Shown: positions 1 to 13,465, counted from the first letter of the stretch. The stretch: 64,000 nucleotides of DNA from Eulemur rufifrons (GCF_041146395.1 NC_090999.1:71615001-71679000); one strand, 5' to 3'. Numbers and translations: made by a program. Notes: generated by a model not told the origin, from the sequence alone.

Positions 1-3000
1 GCTGTAAAAACCTCTCAATACTAAAAATAATTATCTTTAAACATAAGGTTTCTTGAAATGCCACCACCTTATTATTTGACCCATAATTGAACAACATAAC
101 TTAATGGATGAGGCTAATCCTTGGAGAGGGAAGAGGCCCATCCTATGTAAATTAAATCAGAATCTCTGAGGAAATGAAATGCAGATAGAAAAGAAGAACA
201 TGTAGTGTGGAATTTATTATAGTTATTAATAATAATTGCATATTCTAACTAATTTATAATTATTTTTCTTAATTATTTTAAAGAACTGGGAAAGAAAAAA
301 TGTATATCAGTGAACCAAAAGAAAAATGAACTTAGTATCTGGTGAAGTTTGATGCATTAAGTAGTACCAGGAAGGGAAGGATGAACCCAAAACGAAAATC
401 CTTTAAAGTTTTCCCTTGTTCAAGGATATGTGTGAGATCTTCTATCCAACTCCCTCATTTCTCACTGGAGAACAGACAGATGCAACAGATTGCCCAAGTA
501 AACATGGTGCTGAGATGCTGATTCACTTCCCTCTCCAGCATGGTAAGACTCTGAAAGTGAAGAATTTTCTTCAGATTTTTGAAAGATTTTTATTGCTTTA
601 CTCTGTTAAATATAGAGTCTCTTCCTGACATGTCTCAGGAACTCTCCCTTTCCTCTCTCACTTTATTATAGAATGATTCTGGTGAAAGGAGTTGAATTAT
701 AATTGGGAACAACCAGTGTACTTACAATAGAGGTAGGCTTAGAATTTGGCACTCTGTGCTATGCTTAAAATTCTGAGCTGGACTTGATATAAAAATGTAA
801 AATATAATGTAAATTTCAAGGAGTTTACAGTTTAGCACAGGAATCCTCAAATTTGAGGATCCAAAAAAAAAAAAAAATCACTGAGCAACTTGGTGAAAAT
901 GTAGTTTTGAGTCTCACTTTAGAGATTTGGATTCTGAGTTGGGATCCAACATTCATGTTTGATGAGAACCCATTCTCCCACCTCCTTACAGACACTTCAA
1001 GTGATTTTGGTTTAGAAACCCCACTGAAGCAGATCTAATTGTATAGGTGCAATGGAACTTCATTCAAAAAATATTTGAAAGCCTTAAGATTTTAGGCTCA
1101 GGAAGCCCTGAGAAAACTTGCTATGAATTCAGTTTCACTTCATTTTACTTTATTTCCCTTCACTTTCAACTGGACACATTAAAGCTTGAATTTTTTATTT
1201 TATTGTTTTGGTTTAAGAACAGATATACTTTTTTTTTTCTATATAAACAAGCTTCTATTAATAGGAGGAAAACTTAGTGAGAGATCACTTTTTATTTTTT
1301 CGCAGCCCGATATAAAGAGGCTCTACCCAAATTGTGCTCAAAATCAATCTTAGGTGTTAGCTCCCCAATGTTCTTATTTCATCCTGTGCTAACTGATTTA
1401 TGATAAAAATCTAGCAAGTCAGATTAGTCAGATTAGCAGGCCAGCACTGCAGGAGTAAGGAGATGAATCATGTTGACTTTTTGATTGCTTGTCTCTCCCT
1501 TGTTCACATTTGGCTTCTCAGAGTCAAAGCGTTCCTATATTTTGGGTTTGACTTTGTCTGTAAGAGCTGAAAGGATTGGCAAGCACATGGGGGGTTACAG
1601 TGTAATGGAAGTGTTTGGAAGAAGGGTACTTGGCAGGGTGAATGAGCTATCTAGAACTTGATCTTCCTATTTATGATGGAACATCCATCAGCTCATTCCC
1701 TTAGGGCTCCAGCATTTATAGGGCATGTTCTTTATGAAGCACCTCTATTGAGAATATCTTCCTGGGATTGAACCAAATCCCTGGCTGCTCCACAGTTAAC
1801 TTGACTTGAGCCAACTGAGCTTCAGAGGAAATTTACTTTTGGGTCCAGAAGACATAGATGAAACACTCCAGTGTATACAGCCTTAGATTATTCCAGCCTT
1901 TTGAGGAATCACGACAGATATGGGACAACTATAGGGCTATCTTATATTTTGATGTGTTCCTATTCTATATGATGGAAGGAAGAGAGTAGTCAGTAAATAG
2001 TTGTTGGATGAATGAATGAATACAACTTGCTCCACTGTTTCCCAGCTTCAGTCATTTGTGTACTACCTTCCTGATTTTTGCTACATCCATGAAATATTTG
2101 TGCTGTTTTTTGATTCATTAGTTATTTTTTTAATTTAGCTTCATGTTAGTCAATAGTATAGGTGACATCTGTATTATTTCTAACATGTATTAAAACAAAA
2201 ATAACTAAACAACAAAAAGGAAATATCTTTAGCTTGTACCACCCAAACCATTGTGCTTTCCAGCAGTGGTATGTGTCCCTTGCTTTGGAAGATGCACTCA
2301 TACTCTGTGTGCTATTTTCATGACATTATTAGACTAGAAATCCCCGAGGAACTGTATTTTGCTTTGCTTATTTCCTCTTTGGCTTTAGAATTACTATTAA
2401 GAGTGGAAGTTTAGTTAATCCTGCATGCAGAATGATGCATGAATTAAATATCACTGTAAAAGAGGAATTACCCTATTCAATTGCAATTAGAACTTTAGCT
2501 ACTCTACATTTTTTTTTGAATTGCTAGGTCTAAAAAATCTGTAATTATGGTTTTCCCTCACTCTGACCTTGACCAGCACAGGGACTTTCAGAATCTATCC
2601 TGACAAACTCATTTCCAAAATTCACTCAGTCTCATGTGACATTTTACATTATTCTTCTTTGACTAATTATACTGTCTACAATAAGAGGTGATAACTTCAT
2701 TTCAATACACAAGTGTATTACAAATAATAAAAGTTTACTAAAAAGGTATATTTCTGTGAAGATGAAGGAAGAAAAATAAAGCACATACATACACTTAAAT
2801 GTATCATGAGAGACCTTGTAAAAGTTAGCAAAAGAATAGGCACAAAAGGCTAATTGAATACATCTTGGGGACTACTTTTTTCCTGCTCAAGACTTTCCTA
2901 CCTATTAATTAAATGAATAATGCCTTTGAGTTTTCTAAAAAGGAATGCTGTCTCTTTTTTTGCTTATTGAAGTGGAGCCACACTACTTCAATAACCATGT

Positions 3001-3763
3001 TACAGAAGAGCTATGCTTCTCTGAAGACTTAATAATTGCTGAATTATCAACTCTTGCTGGGTTTAAATGACATCCTCTTAATGTTGAAATATTCAACCTT
3101 AAACCTCAGTTTGAAGTAGTATTTGAATATACTGTGTCTCTATCTTCATACAAAAATCTCTATGTAATTCCTCCAAAACATAAAATCCTGTGATGCTTTC
3201 ACTGAAGTGGTATCATTCCCCAGGGGCAAATCTCATCAATTCTGCTGACACCAGAGAGTTTTGGATTGCTCAAAGCAAAACCCCTGTAATGTCTTCATTC
3301 CTTTCCAGCCTAGACTCAAGGAAAGCTGGCATATAACCACACTGCTAAATTCTAAACAGCAAGAAAATTCTCAAGTATTTAAAATAAACACTCAAAGTAC
3401 TCCTTGTCCTTTAAGCAAAGCTGTGCTTTGCTCATAGTAGCCTAAGAAATGGCTGTAAGTTAATTCTACTTCTTCAAGTCATTCAGAAGAAAGCAATAAA
3501 CATGTTCTTTAAAATGCTTTAGTGGCCATGTTTTCATTATTATGTATTTATTAAGAGCAATTATTTTTAGCAGTATTTAGGGTACCTTGGGCAAGTTTAA
3601 ACCTTATTGTTTAGAATTCATAATTCAAGGTAATATGAATTACCTTGAAATTACTTGTGTTATCTCTGAAAAATAATTTGATGAGAATGTTAAGGTAAAC
3701 AAAACATAAGGGCCTCACAGAAGCTTCAATCAAAAGATTTATAGGAGAAAACTCCAATAATTT
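1..3763. other. AT-rich intergenic DNA, no gene recognised
   Basis: I see no splice-flanked open frame or known gene here; the short open frames are AT-rich chance frames. A run of 14 A lies near 867-880. A TGAATGAATGAAT stretch at about 2009-2022, preceded by a 'ttgttgga' motif, looks like the end of an ancient L2/LINE-type repeat. The rest is unassigned. Confidence 0.5.
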
Positions 3764-3774
3764 TAGAATCACTA

Positions 3775-4163
<389 letters not shown>

Positions 4164-4565
4164 TAGAATCACTATTTTAAAACATTTTCTATGCTCCTTT
4201 TACTTATTCACTAAAGTTAATACATTTCTGTAGCTTAATCCAAACTAATGCATGTTTTTGAAAGCAATGAAAAGATATTTATTTTAAAATGTTCTGTGTT
4301 TGATATTTTTTGCTGACCTTCCTTTCTACATAGCTTCCACTACTGATTGTGCTATACTTTCATCCACTGTCATAAAAAAAGCTGTGTAAACTGCAGTCTG
4401 GCCAATGATGAAGGAATAAAAAATGCTTAGAATTAATCTGTCAGGTTAATTTAATCACTTTATGATTGGGTTTATATTCGGCAGATAATCAGTGCTAACA
4501 TTCCATTCCATCTCAAATTCACTGAGGTCTGGGCAGTCTCATGATATACGAATAATTTATCAGCA

Positions 4566-4869
4566 GGCTGGGTGCAGAGGCATATGCCTGTATTCCTAGA
4601 ACTTTGGGAGGCTGAGGTGAGGAGATCACACTGGAGGTTAAGGTATCTTGACCAGCCTGAGCAAGAGTGAGACCCCATTTCTACAAAAACAAAAGAAAAA
4701 TTAGCTGAGAGTGGTGGCATGCGCCTGTAGTCCCAGATACTCGGGAGGCTGAGGCAGGAGGATTGCTTGAACCCAGGAGTTTGAGATTGCTGTGAGCTAT
4801 GATCATGCCACTGCACTGCAGCCTAGGCTACAGAGTGAGACCCTGTCTTAGAAAAAAAAAAAAAACAGG
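4566..4869 (+). mobile_element. Alu SINE, older and diverged, full-length
   Basis: Begins GCTGGGTGCAGAGGC and runs through both monomers to an A-rich tail at about 4851-4865. It is more diverged than the lemur-type copies and lacks their middle segment, as expected for an AluJ-age insertion. The flanks are near-identical 14-bp repeats, ATAATTTATCAGCA at 4552-4565 and ATAATTTATTAGCA at 4870-4883. The long minus-strand open frame over it is antisense Alu, not a gene. Confidence 0.92.
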
Positions 4870-4883
4870 ATAATTTATTAGCA

Positions 4884-6785
4884 CATTTCATGTAGTGTAT
4901 GTGCATCTTGTCAAGTCAGATAACACTCAAAATTTTTATTCTTCTTTTTGCAAAAATAATCAAGAACCAGTCTATGAAAGAGACATCACATCTGATGAAA
5001 GAGTTGAGAATCTGATTCATTCCAGTTAAAGTCCCGGTGTGTCATTTTAAAGATTTGAAAACTTGGTAAATGGAGGACGTTTCCCTGGAGAGAAGACACC
5101 AAGACTATCTTACGAGTATCCTAATTGTAATTTCATCACATGATTACTACAGATTTCTTTCAGAAGTTAAATGACTTCACAGAAAATTAAAAGGAAAGGT
5201 CAATTGCTAGCGACTACGGGACTATCTTAAAACAAATGTAGATGATAGAGATTTATTCTTCAGTTTGCTTTCCAAATAAAGGATTTTTTTAGGGTACTTA
5301 CTCAACATTATTGGAATCTGACACTAGAATAAAGAAAGTTTAAATTCTGAGAGAGGAAAAGGAGATTAAGAACTATCTAATATTTAAATTCTGAATGAGC
5401 ACGAGGAAGGTAAGAAGGAGGACTGGCTGAATCCTTAATGGCGAAAGGAATCTTCAGTATTAAGTATAAATTTCTATGAAAATCATGGGGAACATTATTT
5501 AAAGATCAAATGGCAGCAAGATTGTTAAATAGGTTATTTTGCAAAGTTTGATTTAGGATTATTTACACAGAGGATATTGGGCAGAATATTTTGCTTATGA
5601 AATTGGCCTAAATCACAGAATAATTGGAATTGTTATGATAGAAAAAATTTTAATGTCTTTAGTGTCTTCTTTGTTGGCATTAAATCACAATGTTTTGGGT
5701 AATTAATATATTTCAAAAAGTAAATGTAAACATTTATGTAAGTAAAATTAAGTATAGAATTAATGAAGAAAAATTCTGCTAACATAACCAGATGAGAAAA
5801 TCATTTTGATGATTACTGAATCTAATGCTGCAATGGAAACAAAGCAGAATATAGGAATTCAACACAAGTCCTACTGTTTGAAATGAAACTGACCCTCCTT
5901 GCATTCAGAATGAATTTCAATTATGCTTAGAAGCCTAGCTTGTCAATTGCATTTTCCTTGCTTTTCAAATGCACAATTTATTTGAAATAACCACATTAGG
6001 ATATGGATGGTGCCTATTCAAATGTGCATATGATGTCTTTCTTAGCATAAATAAAAGAGGCCTAAACACACTGATTATTTAGAGTTTTCTTTGGATGTAT
6101 CCATTCTCTCTATTTTGTAACAGAGTAAGTTACAAACAGATGTTAGCTATCTTGTGACTGGAAAGAAATATGCTGTTAAATTTTCTTCATATATAACATT
6201 CAAATAATTTTCCCTTTGCTATTATCCTTTGCCAAGCAACTAATTTAGGACAGCAAGGATTAAAATAGAGAATACTTCATTCAAAAAGGAAAAAAAAAAT
6301 ATATATATAATCAGCTCACCTGGGTAAAGCCTTCATAAATTGCACAGCTCTGAAGGAGACATGGATAAAATGCAATATGAATTTTGAAAGGTAAGAAAAT
6401 GAAGTAAAGATTTGAGTACCTTATTTTTTTCTACTCTGGATTTATCTGGGTTCTCTAAATCCAAAATCTGATTAGCATATTTAATCTTATGCAGCGTCAG
6501 GAATGATCTACCATCCTTTAATCAGTCTATTATTATCTGTCTTAACCATCCCTGACAGTCTGTTTATGTTCAAATACACTCTTAGTGAACAATAATGCAC
6601 TGTATGCTTTTGTGGCTTAGGAACTTTGACAGGGGTATATATGAAACACAGGTATGATGCTCCCATGGTGCACGTGAAGTGCAAGAAACCAAAACAAAAA
6701 TGAAAACTTAATGATCTAGTTTGGCTATTTGCATGGGTTAGGGTAGTTATTAGGTAATTCGTTCATCTTTGTGTGGTAGACGGGG
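4884..6785. other. Unassigned intergenic DNA
   Basis: AT-rich, with no long open frame and no repeat recognised with confidence. It holds an A-run followed by a short AT dinucleotide run (6289-6309). Confidence 0.45.
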
Positions 6786-6787
6786 GC

Positions 6788-6985
6788 AGAAGCAGTATGG
6801 CATATGGGCGGTAGAGGTTATTGACTTGGATTTCATAAGACTTAAATTTCAGTTCTATTTCTATACCCTATGTTGACCTTGGGGAAGTTACTTGATTTCT
6901 CTTAGATTCAATGTGCTCATTTGTAAAACTGGGATAAGTATTATAGGTCTTATTTTAGAATTTTTTAAATCCCATGAATTATATA
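6788..6985 (+). repeat. MIR-type SINE
   Basis: The order of motifs is that of a MIR: 'gcagtatggcat' near the start, 'acttggatttcat' and 'aatttcagttctatttct', then the core-like 'gaccttggggaagttacttgatttctctt' pattern, 'tcatttgtaaaactgggat' and a decayed 3' end. Boundaries are approximate. Confidence 0.75.
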
Positions 6986-7179
6986 AATGAAAATAAAGTT
7001 TATATGTATGGTTTCGAATATTTGAATAAATGAAACATTATTTCTGTTTATACTAGTAGCATATGATATTGGTCATAATTATTCAGATGGTCCTTAATGA
7101 ATATTATAAATGCATTAACAAAAATTTAGAAAGTTTGTGGCTCTTTGGGAGAACATAAAGTACAATATAAATAAGGGGT

Positions 7180-7800
7180 TGAAAGAAATGAAAGTTATGA
7201 GAGTTGAAACTGAAGAGATAAATTGTTGTGCTAAAGAAACTGGAGTTTTCCTTTGTCCAAAGGTGGGGGGGGGAGGTCCTTGTGAAGAGTTTTAAGAAAG
7301 GAAAAGACTAGATACATTGTTTCTCAGCAAACTCTGCTGAAGGATTGGGAGTAAAATTGGAAGTGGGGAGACCAATTTAAGAAGCGGATGTCGAAACCAG
7401 ATGAGTGGTCTGAAATAGGCTGGCAGCACTGGAAGGATGGGGAAGGTAAGGGGAGAAGGAGGGAAAGACATTGGCATTCAAGCAGTATTAAGAAGGGATA
7501 GGATTTACAGAGTGCTTCACTGTAGGATGGAGTGGGATGAGGGATAAAGTAGACAAATTAAGGACAACAATGCCCAGACTTCATGTTGGGCAAGATGATT
7601 GACATAGGCATATAGAAGCAGGAACATGTTTGGGGAAAAAAAAAAAAAAAGACAATTTTAGACATGTAGTTTCAGGGAGGCTCTGGGGCATCTAAATAGG
7701 TATGTAAGATAGACAGTTGGAGATAGAAATTTGGGAACCAAATAATTCGTGAAGTTTCCGCAGAAATGTGTACGGTCACAAGAGTAGAAGTCCCAACTTG
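7180..7800 (-). repeat. Probable ancient LINE fragment (L1ME/L2-like), reverse orientation
   Basis: Purine-rich text with phrases such as 'tggggagaccaatttaagaagc', 'cactggaaggatgggg' and 'gacatgtagtttcaggga' followed by 'gacagttggagatagaaatttgggaacc' resembles the antisense of a common old mammalian LINE 3' region. Includes a G9 run (7265-7273) and an A-run at 7636-7650. The family name is tentative. Confidence 0.4.
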
Positions 7801-7899
7801 AAAAATGACCAAAATTTAAGAGACTGAAGGGGGAAATTGAGAATGAAAGCTATTTTGTCAACACAGCATTATTAAGAAAATTCTTTAAGATAGTTCTGG

Positions 7900-8110
7900 T
7901 AAGGGAAAGGATGACAGGATTTGGAGTCAAATATTTGGGTTCAAGCTTTAATTCTCTTGTTTATTAACAATGTCATCACTTTGGAAAAGTTGTCCCCTCT
8001 TAGCCAACTGTAAAATGGGGATAATATTAATATGCATTTCATAGGGTTAAGGATAAATGAAACAATAGTTGTCAACATTCTATATACAAAGTCCTGTGTA
8101 AGTATTTATA
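7900..8110 (+). repeat. MIR-type SINE
   Basis: Shows the MIR sequence order: 'gacaggatttggagtcaaa', 'gggttcaagctttaattct', a 'tcactttggaaaagttgtcccctctt' core and 'ctgtaaaatggggataatatt' with 'tcatagggttaaggat' after it. Ends are approximate. Confidence 0.8.
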
Positions 8111-8256
8111 AGTATTATGAGAATAAGCTAACTAGAGACTTACATTTCCTTAGGAGCTTGTTGTAAATACGGATCCAGAAGTAATTCTTAGAAATACACT
8201 GTAAAGAATAGGCAAAAAATAACTTTTACAAAGTCCAGAAGTCTGAAAAATTACAA

Positions 8257-8374
8257 TTTATTAGTATCGATGTTAGATATACTGAACAAGGGAAATATAC
8301 ACACTGTTTTCACTGTGTAAAACAAAACTACATAATAAATTTATCATCGTAATACAATGAAAAATGTGTTTATT
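8257..8374 (-). promoter_or_regulatory. Two AATAAA polyadenylation hexamers on the minus strand
   Basis: Canonical AATAAA hexamers read on the minus strand at 8374-8369 and 8262-8257, about 190 and 305 nt after the stop of the candidate exon at 8567. In AT-rich DNA such hexamers occur by chance, so they support that exon only weakly. Confidence 0.3.
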
Positions 8375-8566
8375 ATTCATGAGGATGTTTGAAGCGGCTG
8401 GGAACTAAAGAAAAAGATTGGTATTGGCAAACCTAGTAATTTGTACAAAATAAATTAAGGGTATTTTTCTGAAATAATAATCATTAGATATCTCTACAGT
8501 CATGAAAGCTTTGAGGTCCGAAGAGATACATTCGTATTTTCTCCCATCGTCCCAGAACACGTGGAT

Positions 8567-8761
8567 TCACAATGGCTTCCCACCCACAGACACATTCCCA
8601 CTGAAGCCCTCGTTATGATGCAGAGAGAAGGGACAACGGTCAGGATCAACAAAGTGCCTGAAGTTTGAACTTGCACACATTGTTGGGCAACTTTCTTTGC
8701 AGTTCCAAATTCTCCAGACTGTTTGGCACTCTTCAAATTTGTTCCGTAAACACAAGTGACC
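8567..8761 (-). CDS. Candidate unassigned terminal exon encoding a six-cysteine peptide
   Basis: On the minus strand a pyrimidine tract ending TTTTTTCCTAG (AG at 8763-8762) is followed by 64 sense codons and a TGA at 8569-8567. Starting at the splice site in phase 0, the peptide has cysteines at positions 4, 12, 21, 25, 29 and 43, two tryptophans near position 16-19, and an N-V-S glycosylation sequon near its end. Two AATAAA signals follow on the same strand (8374-8369 and 8262-8257), as for a last exon. I do not recognise the family: the spacing does not match beta-defensin, WAP or Ly6 patterns. No partner exon with a start codon was found. NUDT12's penultimate coding exon ends in phase 0 upstream on the same strand, so splicing to this exon would keep frame, but that is speculation. 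It may equally be a chance frame or a decayed exon. Confidence 0.3.
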   Translation of the reverse strand, partial: GHLCLRNKFEECQTVWRIWNCKESCPTMCASSNFRHFVDPDRCPFSLHHNEGFSGNVSVGGKPL

Positions 8762-8764
8762 CTA

Positions 8765-10200
8765 GGAAAAAAGCAAAATAACTCTTAGCAGTGAAGCTGT
8801 TGGATAAATGGCATTTGAAATCATTTTTACCCCTACTGATAGAGATGACTTGAGCTCACCGCCACCTGAGAGTACTAATAAATATTTATAAGGTACTCTA
8901 CTGAGGTGTTCAGAACATCACATCGCTCCCATAGACTACAATTTCAGCTTGTGTAAAATGGGCAGGATAAAAAGTAAACAAAAATAAACCTCAGACTTAG
9001 ATCACTTGTCCACTTCCTCTGTTCTAAAATAGATAAGAGTATCACTTTCAATTTCTGGTGGAACTTGTACATTACTAAAAACGAAACACCCTAACAAGTG
9101 GTTAGAAGAATGTTCTTCTTAATCCTTCACAGGTGAGACAAGGAGTTGATCTGGTATAGTTCCTATGAATACAGGAATGGAAATTCAGAAACATTTTTTT
9201 TTTTCATTCTTTATGCTGCAGTTTGTCTCTTATCAGACTTCTTGCTAGAAAGAAAAATATTTCCATTAGCAGAAAGGCTTTGTTATTTTCCTCCTAACTT
9301 GAAACCTGTTTTAAAATTTCACAGCAGCCCCACTATTCTGGAGAGCATCTTTATAATGGGAGTTGTGAAAAGAGAAATATCTATTGTTTGGTGCTATGGC
9401 TTTGTCTGTTTAGCAATAAAAGAAAAATGTAGTATTCTTGAAGGAATAAAGACAAGTTAAAAGTGTTACTTCCACCAATGAGTATAATTATATGTGGATA
9501 TACTTCAGTAAACACAGGATAAGGAATTTGCCAGTTAGCTCAATTGTGTCCCAAATGTTCTTCCTATACTAGAAAAATTTTCCCCAAACAAGTAAAAGAA
9601 TTCAGGCTGCTCATTACCCATTTTCCCTATATCATCTTTATCACCTGATTGACCTTCCTTTTGACCATTTCTACTCAGGGCAAATAAACTTCATTATTTG
9701 AAAATCTATTGGATGTGACAGTAAACTGCACCCCCTCGTTCAGAAGCTGTTTTGGATTCTATCTTGAGTGTCCTGGGAAGAAAGAGAACAAGGTGCGGTG
9801 TAGGAAAAAAAAAAAATCATTTCCAGTATTTATTTTCTCAAGTAATTCCTCGAGCTCCTAATCAGTCATACTCTTTTTGAATGTGCAGACACTTGGCAAC
9901 ATTATTACTTCTGTCTCCTCAAGATACAGCCCCAGCCCTGGCAAAGCTCCCAAGCATCTGGCCCCTTAGTGGGCACTGTCCCTCATCTGCACAGAACATC
10001 AAACGTCCCTGCCCTCCTTCCCATCCCCTTGGCAGGTACTCTTGATTTGCCTCAAGACCCAGATCTTTTATGTTTGAAGACAGAAACTCCCACTTTTGCA
10101 CTTTGGATTTACTTTGTCCTGCACATTTTTCTAGTACAGAAAACTGCCCCTTTTAAACTCAGCAAATACACAAATTTCATTCAACACCCACCACCTATCT
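8765..10200. other. Unassigned intergenic DNA
   Basis: No gene or repeat recognised with confidence. An open frame at 9146-9460 on the plus strand (104 codons) has no homology I recognise and no splice or promoter context. The pyrimidine-rich 9880-10060 part could be an old LINE 3' piece but is too diverged to call. Confidence 0.4.
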
Positions 10201-10201
10201 T

Positions 10202-10210
10202 GTGCGCGCG

Positions 10211-10241
<31 letters not shown>

Positions 10242-10242
10242 T
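10202..10242 (+). repeat. Compound (GC)n/(CA)n microsatellite
   Basis: A short GCGCGC run is followed directly by roughly 15 CA units. It is the longest clean dinucleotide array in the window and likely length-variable. Confidence 0.95.
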
Positions 10243-12624
10243 GACACTCAGAACCTAATAACTGGCTCTCAACTCTAATAAAATTGGCATTGTGGAAATT
10301 TTATTCTAAATAATTAATGGATTTGTTTTATAGAATATTTTCACTCAATATTTTGCTGTATTCATGTTAGTAACACAGTCCTAGGTCCAGTTATCCACTG
10401 TTACCTGCTATATGAGATTTAATCTAGTTTATTTGGCTTTTTAACAAACTTATACTTTCTCCTTCCATCTCATGGTCTCCCTGTTTTTCCACTCTTTTCT
10501 GTCTTCACTCAAACCCCTAAGTGGATCTTTAAAAGACTTACTCATTTTTCCAACTAAATGAAATATATGGGTTTCTAATTCTTCATGAACAGTGAACAAG
10601 TGAAGATTTCAAAATGCAAAGATTGGTACTATTAAAGTAAAAAAATTCATATTATATATAACTTTAAACTTGAAGATAAAAATTGACTCTATATATCTAC
10701 GTATATATGTAAGTCTCTTTGTGTATATGCATGCATTTGACCCTAAACTATAATATTTAAGATTAAATCAAAACTTAAAATTTTTCAGATATGGAAATTT
10801 TAAAAAAGGCTTTTTTACTTTTAAAAAACATAATTCCAAACAGGAGATAATGACTGAATCTGGCTTTTTCCATTTTTCAAAAGAAATTTATCAAAACATT
10901 AAAAAACACACAACACACAAAACAAAATAGATACAAATTTTAATGTATTGTTATATTAATATCCAGAAGAATACAGTCATAGCACTTACACCTCTTCCAT
11001 TTTTTGAATTGGCTATTCCTTCTATTTACGTGTAGCTATTCACCTCTCAGAGGCTGGCAATTTAAGAATAATTATTAAAACAATAATTTACTTAGATACT
11101 GATTTTCCCCAAGTATGGGATTAAATATCTGAAACTAAATTTATATTTGTTGACACTTTATATTTTACTTTCCTATCTTAACATTAGGAAAACCTGGAAT
11201 TTTACAATATTATCTTTTAATCTGCAAGTATTAAAAGTACATGTGAAGTAAAACTGAACCTCAAGTCATTACCTTTTATAATAATCAAGGCACAACATTT
11301 TCCATATACTTATATAGTTCAAATTTTGTTATATATCTAAATATTCTACGTAAGTCTTAATTTGGCTTAAAGACCTGATATCAATAAGCCTTCATTAATT
11401 CCTAAGAAAATTATTAGTCATTGTTCATTAGTAAAATAAAGTTTTACCTGACAAAGTTAGCTTATTTAACTTAAATATATTTTAAGAATCTAAAATTTAA
11501 TTAACAATATTTGGTAAGCTAAATGTATTTTATCATCCTTTCTTTTAATTTCTTCTACATATATTTTTAGTAATAGCTTCTATTTCCTATTATAGGGAGA
11601 ATCCTGCCTTGGGTTATACAGTATAGACTGTTGTAATTACTTACTTGTATAACTTTCACCAATTAATTTAATTCATCTTTCAGGATTCCCTTTTCCTTAT
11701 CTATAAAATGAGGACAGTTAATTACTTATATTATCGTAAAAGCCTCTTGCAGTTGTAATACATAATAGTAAAGAGTCAAATTATATAATTTTTTTATATT
11801 TATAAACTAACTTTTAAAGCAATTTCAAAACAGCCTTGTAAAATGAGTTTCTATATTGCAAAATTGTGAAACACTACAACTTACTTTCTCTAGCATCTTA
11901 CTGATTCAGTTATAAAATGTACTTATTTTATCAAGGCTTCTTAGAATGTGCTGAAATAAGGCCAAAACCAAGATGTACAGTATAATAAATATTGTTGGTA
12001 ATGATTATACACTTTTTTTGCTAAAAAAGATACATTTCTCATCACAAAATAAAGCCAGTGTTTTTAGTTAAATATGTAAATCTACCTGGGATTTATTTAA
12101 TACCTGATCTTTGAGGAGAATTTTTTTCAAATACATTTAATTTCAGTGAAAAAACAGAGGATCTTGATTTGGCTTAATAACAGCTTTGGGTATAAGTAAC
12201 ATGCAAGTAGATGGATTAATTAATTTTAGGTTTAAAAGGAGATCCTAGACACAATAGTGTGCTCTCATTTAAGCTGTCCTTCCATGAAGGCATAGCATTG
12301 AGATTACTAGTAGAATTAATTGTTAAAATAGAAAACACGGGTCAAATTAGACTAGTAGCAACACCATAACAACACCACTGCTAGAATGAGGGAACCAGGA
12401 GGAAAAGTAAGTGGAACTGCAATGGGAAGATGAACAAAAATCACATATTGACAACTTAAAAGACCTTTATGGTAATGAAAAGACAAAACATCAATACAAG
12501 ATCAACATTCATTAAAATTATTTTGTTTCACTTCTAAATAAGGAACTTTAGTTTTTTACGAGAGGCACTATAAGTTTATTCATGTTTCTAGAACACAATT
12601 CTATATAATGTAATATCTCTTATT
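10243..12624. other. AT-rich DNA downstream of NUDT12
   Basis: Very AT-rich (many TTTA/AATA runs), with no open frame above chance length and no recognised repeat. The canonical minus-strand AATAAA at 12580-12575 may be the first usable polyadenylation signal of NUDT12. Confidence 0.4.
12575..12580 (-). promoter_or_regulatory. Candidate NUDT12 polyadenylation signal
   Basis: Minus-strand AATAAA. Between the NUDT12 stop (13734) and this site I found no AATAAA or ATTAAA on the minus strand, including inside the LINE-1 in between. It is therefore the first canonical signal, giving a 3' UTR of about 1.15 kb or more. A non-canonical signal closer to the stop cannot be excluded. Confidence 0.4.
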
Positions 12625-12628
12625 AGAA

Positions 12629-13458
12629 AAATGAATAGAAAATTTTCAAAAGAAGATAGACTAATGGTCAAAAAACATATGAAAAAATGCTCAACATCTC
12701 TAATCATCAGGGAAATGCAAATCAAAACCACAATGAGATATCACTTATCTCCAGTGAGAATGGCCTTTATAAAAAAATCCCCAAACAATAAAATGTTGGT
12801 GTGGATGTGGAGAGATAGGAACACTCATACACTGCTGGTGGGACTGAAAACTAGTACAAACTCTGTGGAAAGTAATATGGAAATACCTCAGAGAGATACC
12901 AGTAGAACTACCATTTGATCCAGCAATCCCATTACTGGGCATCTACCCAAAGGAACAAAAGACATTCTATAAAAAAGACATCTGCACTAGAATGTTTATA
13001 GCAGCACAACTCACAATTTCAAAGATGTGGAAACATCCCAGGTGCCCATCAATATGTGAGTGGATTAATAAAATGTGGTATATGTATACCATGTTCTTCT
13101 CAGCCACAAAAAGCAATGGTGATCTAGTACCTCTTGTATTATCCTGGATAGAGCTGGAGCCCATTCTAATAAGTGAAGTATCACAAGAATGGAAAAACAG
13201 GCACCACATGTACTAACCATCAAATTGGTATTAACTGATCAACATGTATGTGCATATATAGTAGTAACATTCATCAGGTATCGGGCAGATGGGAGGGAGG
13301 GGATGGGTATATTTACACCCAGTGGGTACGGTGCACACCGTCAGGGGGATGGACACACTTGAAGCTCTGACTCGGGTGGGGCAAAGGCAATATATGTAAC
13401 TTAAACATTTGTAACCCCGTAATATGCTGAAATAAAAAAAAAATTTTAAATAAATAAA
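12629..13458 (+). mobile_element. LINE-1 3' end (5'-truncated), lemur type
   Basis: Encodes the C-terminal part of L1 ORF2: open frames 12631-12918 and 12992-13216 contain the typical '[22 protein letters not shown]' region, written here only as far as needed to identify it, and 'MWKHPRCPSI'. A G-rich 3' UTR (13280-13385) and an A-rich tail (about 13432-13458) follow. The possible target duplication is short (AGAAAAAT at 12625-12632 and 13459-13466). ORF2 is broken by frameshifts, so it is a dead copy. It lies antisense to NUDT12, about 270 bp beyond the stop codon. Confidence 0.9.
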
Positions 13459-13465
13459 AGAAAAA

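Noticed and set aside
4472..4816. 114-codon minus-strand open frame
   Set aside because: It is the antisense of an Alu; such frames with '[21 protein letters not shown]'-type text are a standard Alu artefact.
9146..9460. 104-codon plus-strand open frame
   Set aside because: No recognisable domain, no promoter, splice or polyadenylation context; length is compatible with chance in AT-rich DNA.
9719..9740. Possible CTCF site on the minus strand
   Set aside because: Only about 11 of 15 core positions match, which is within chance.
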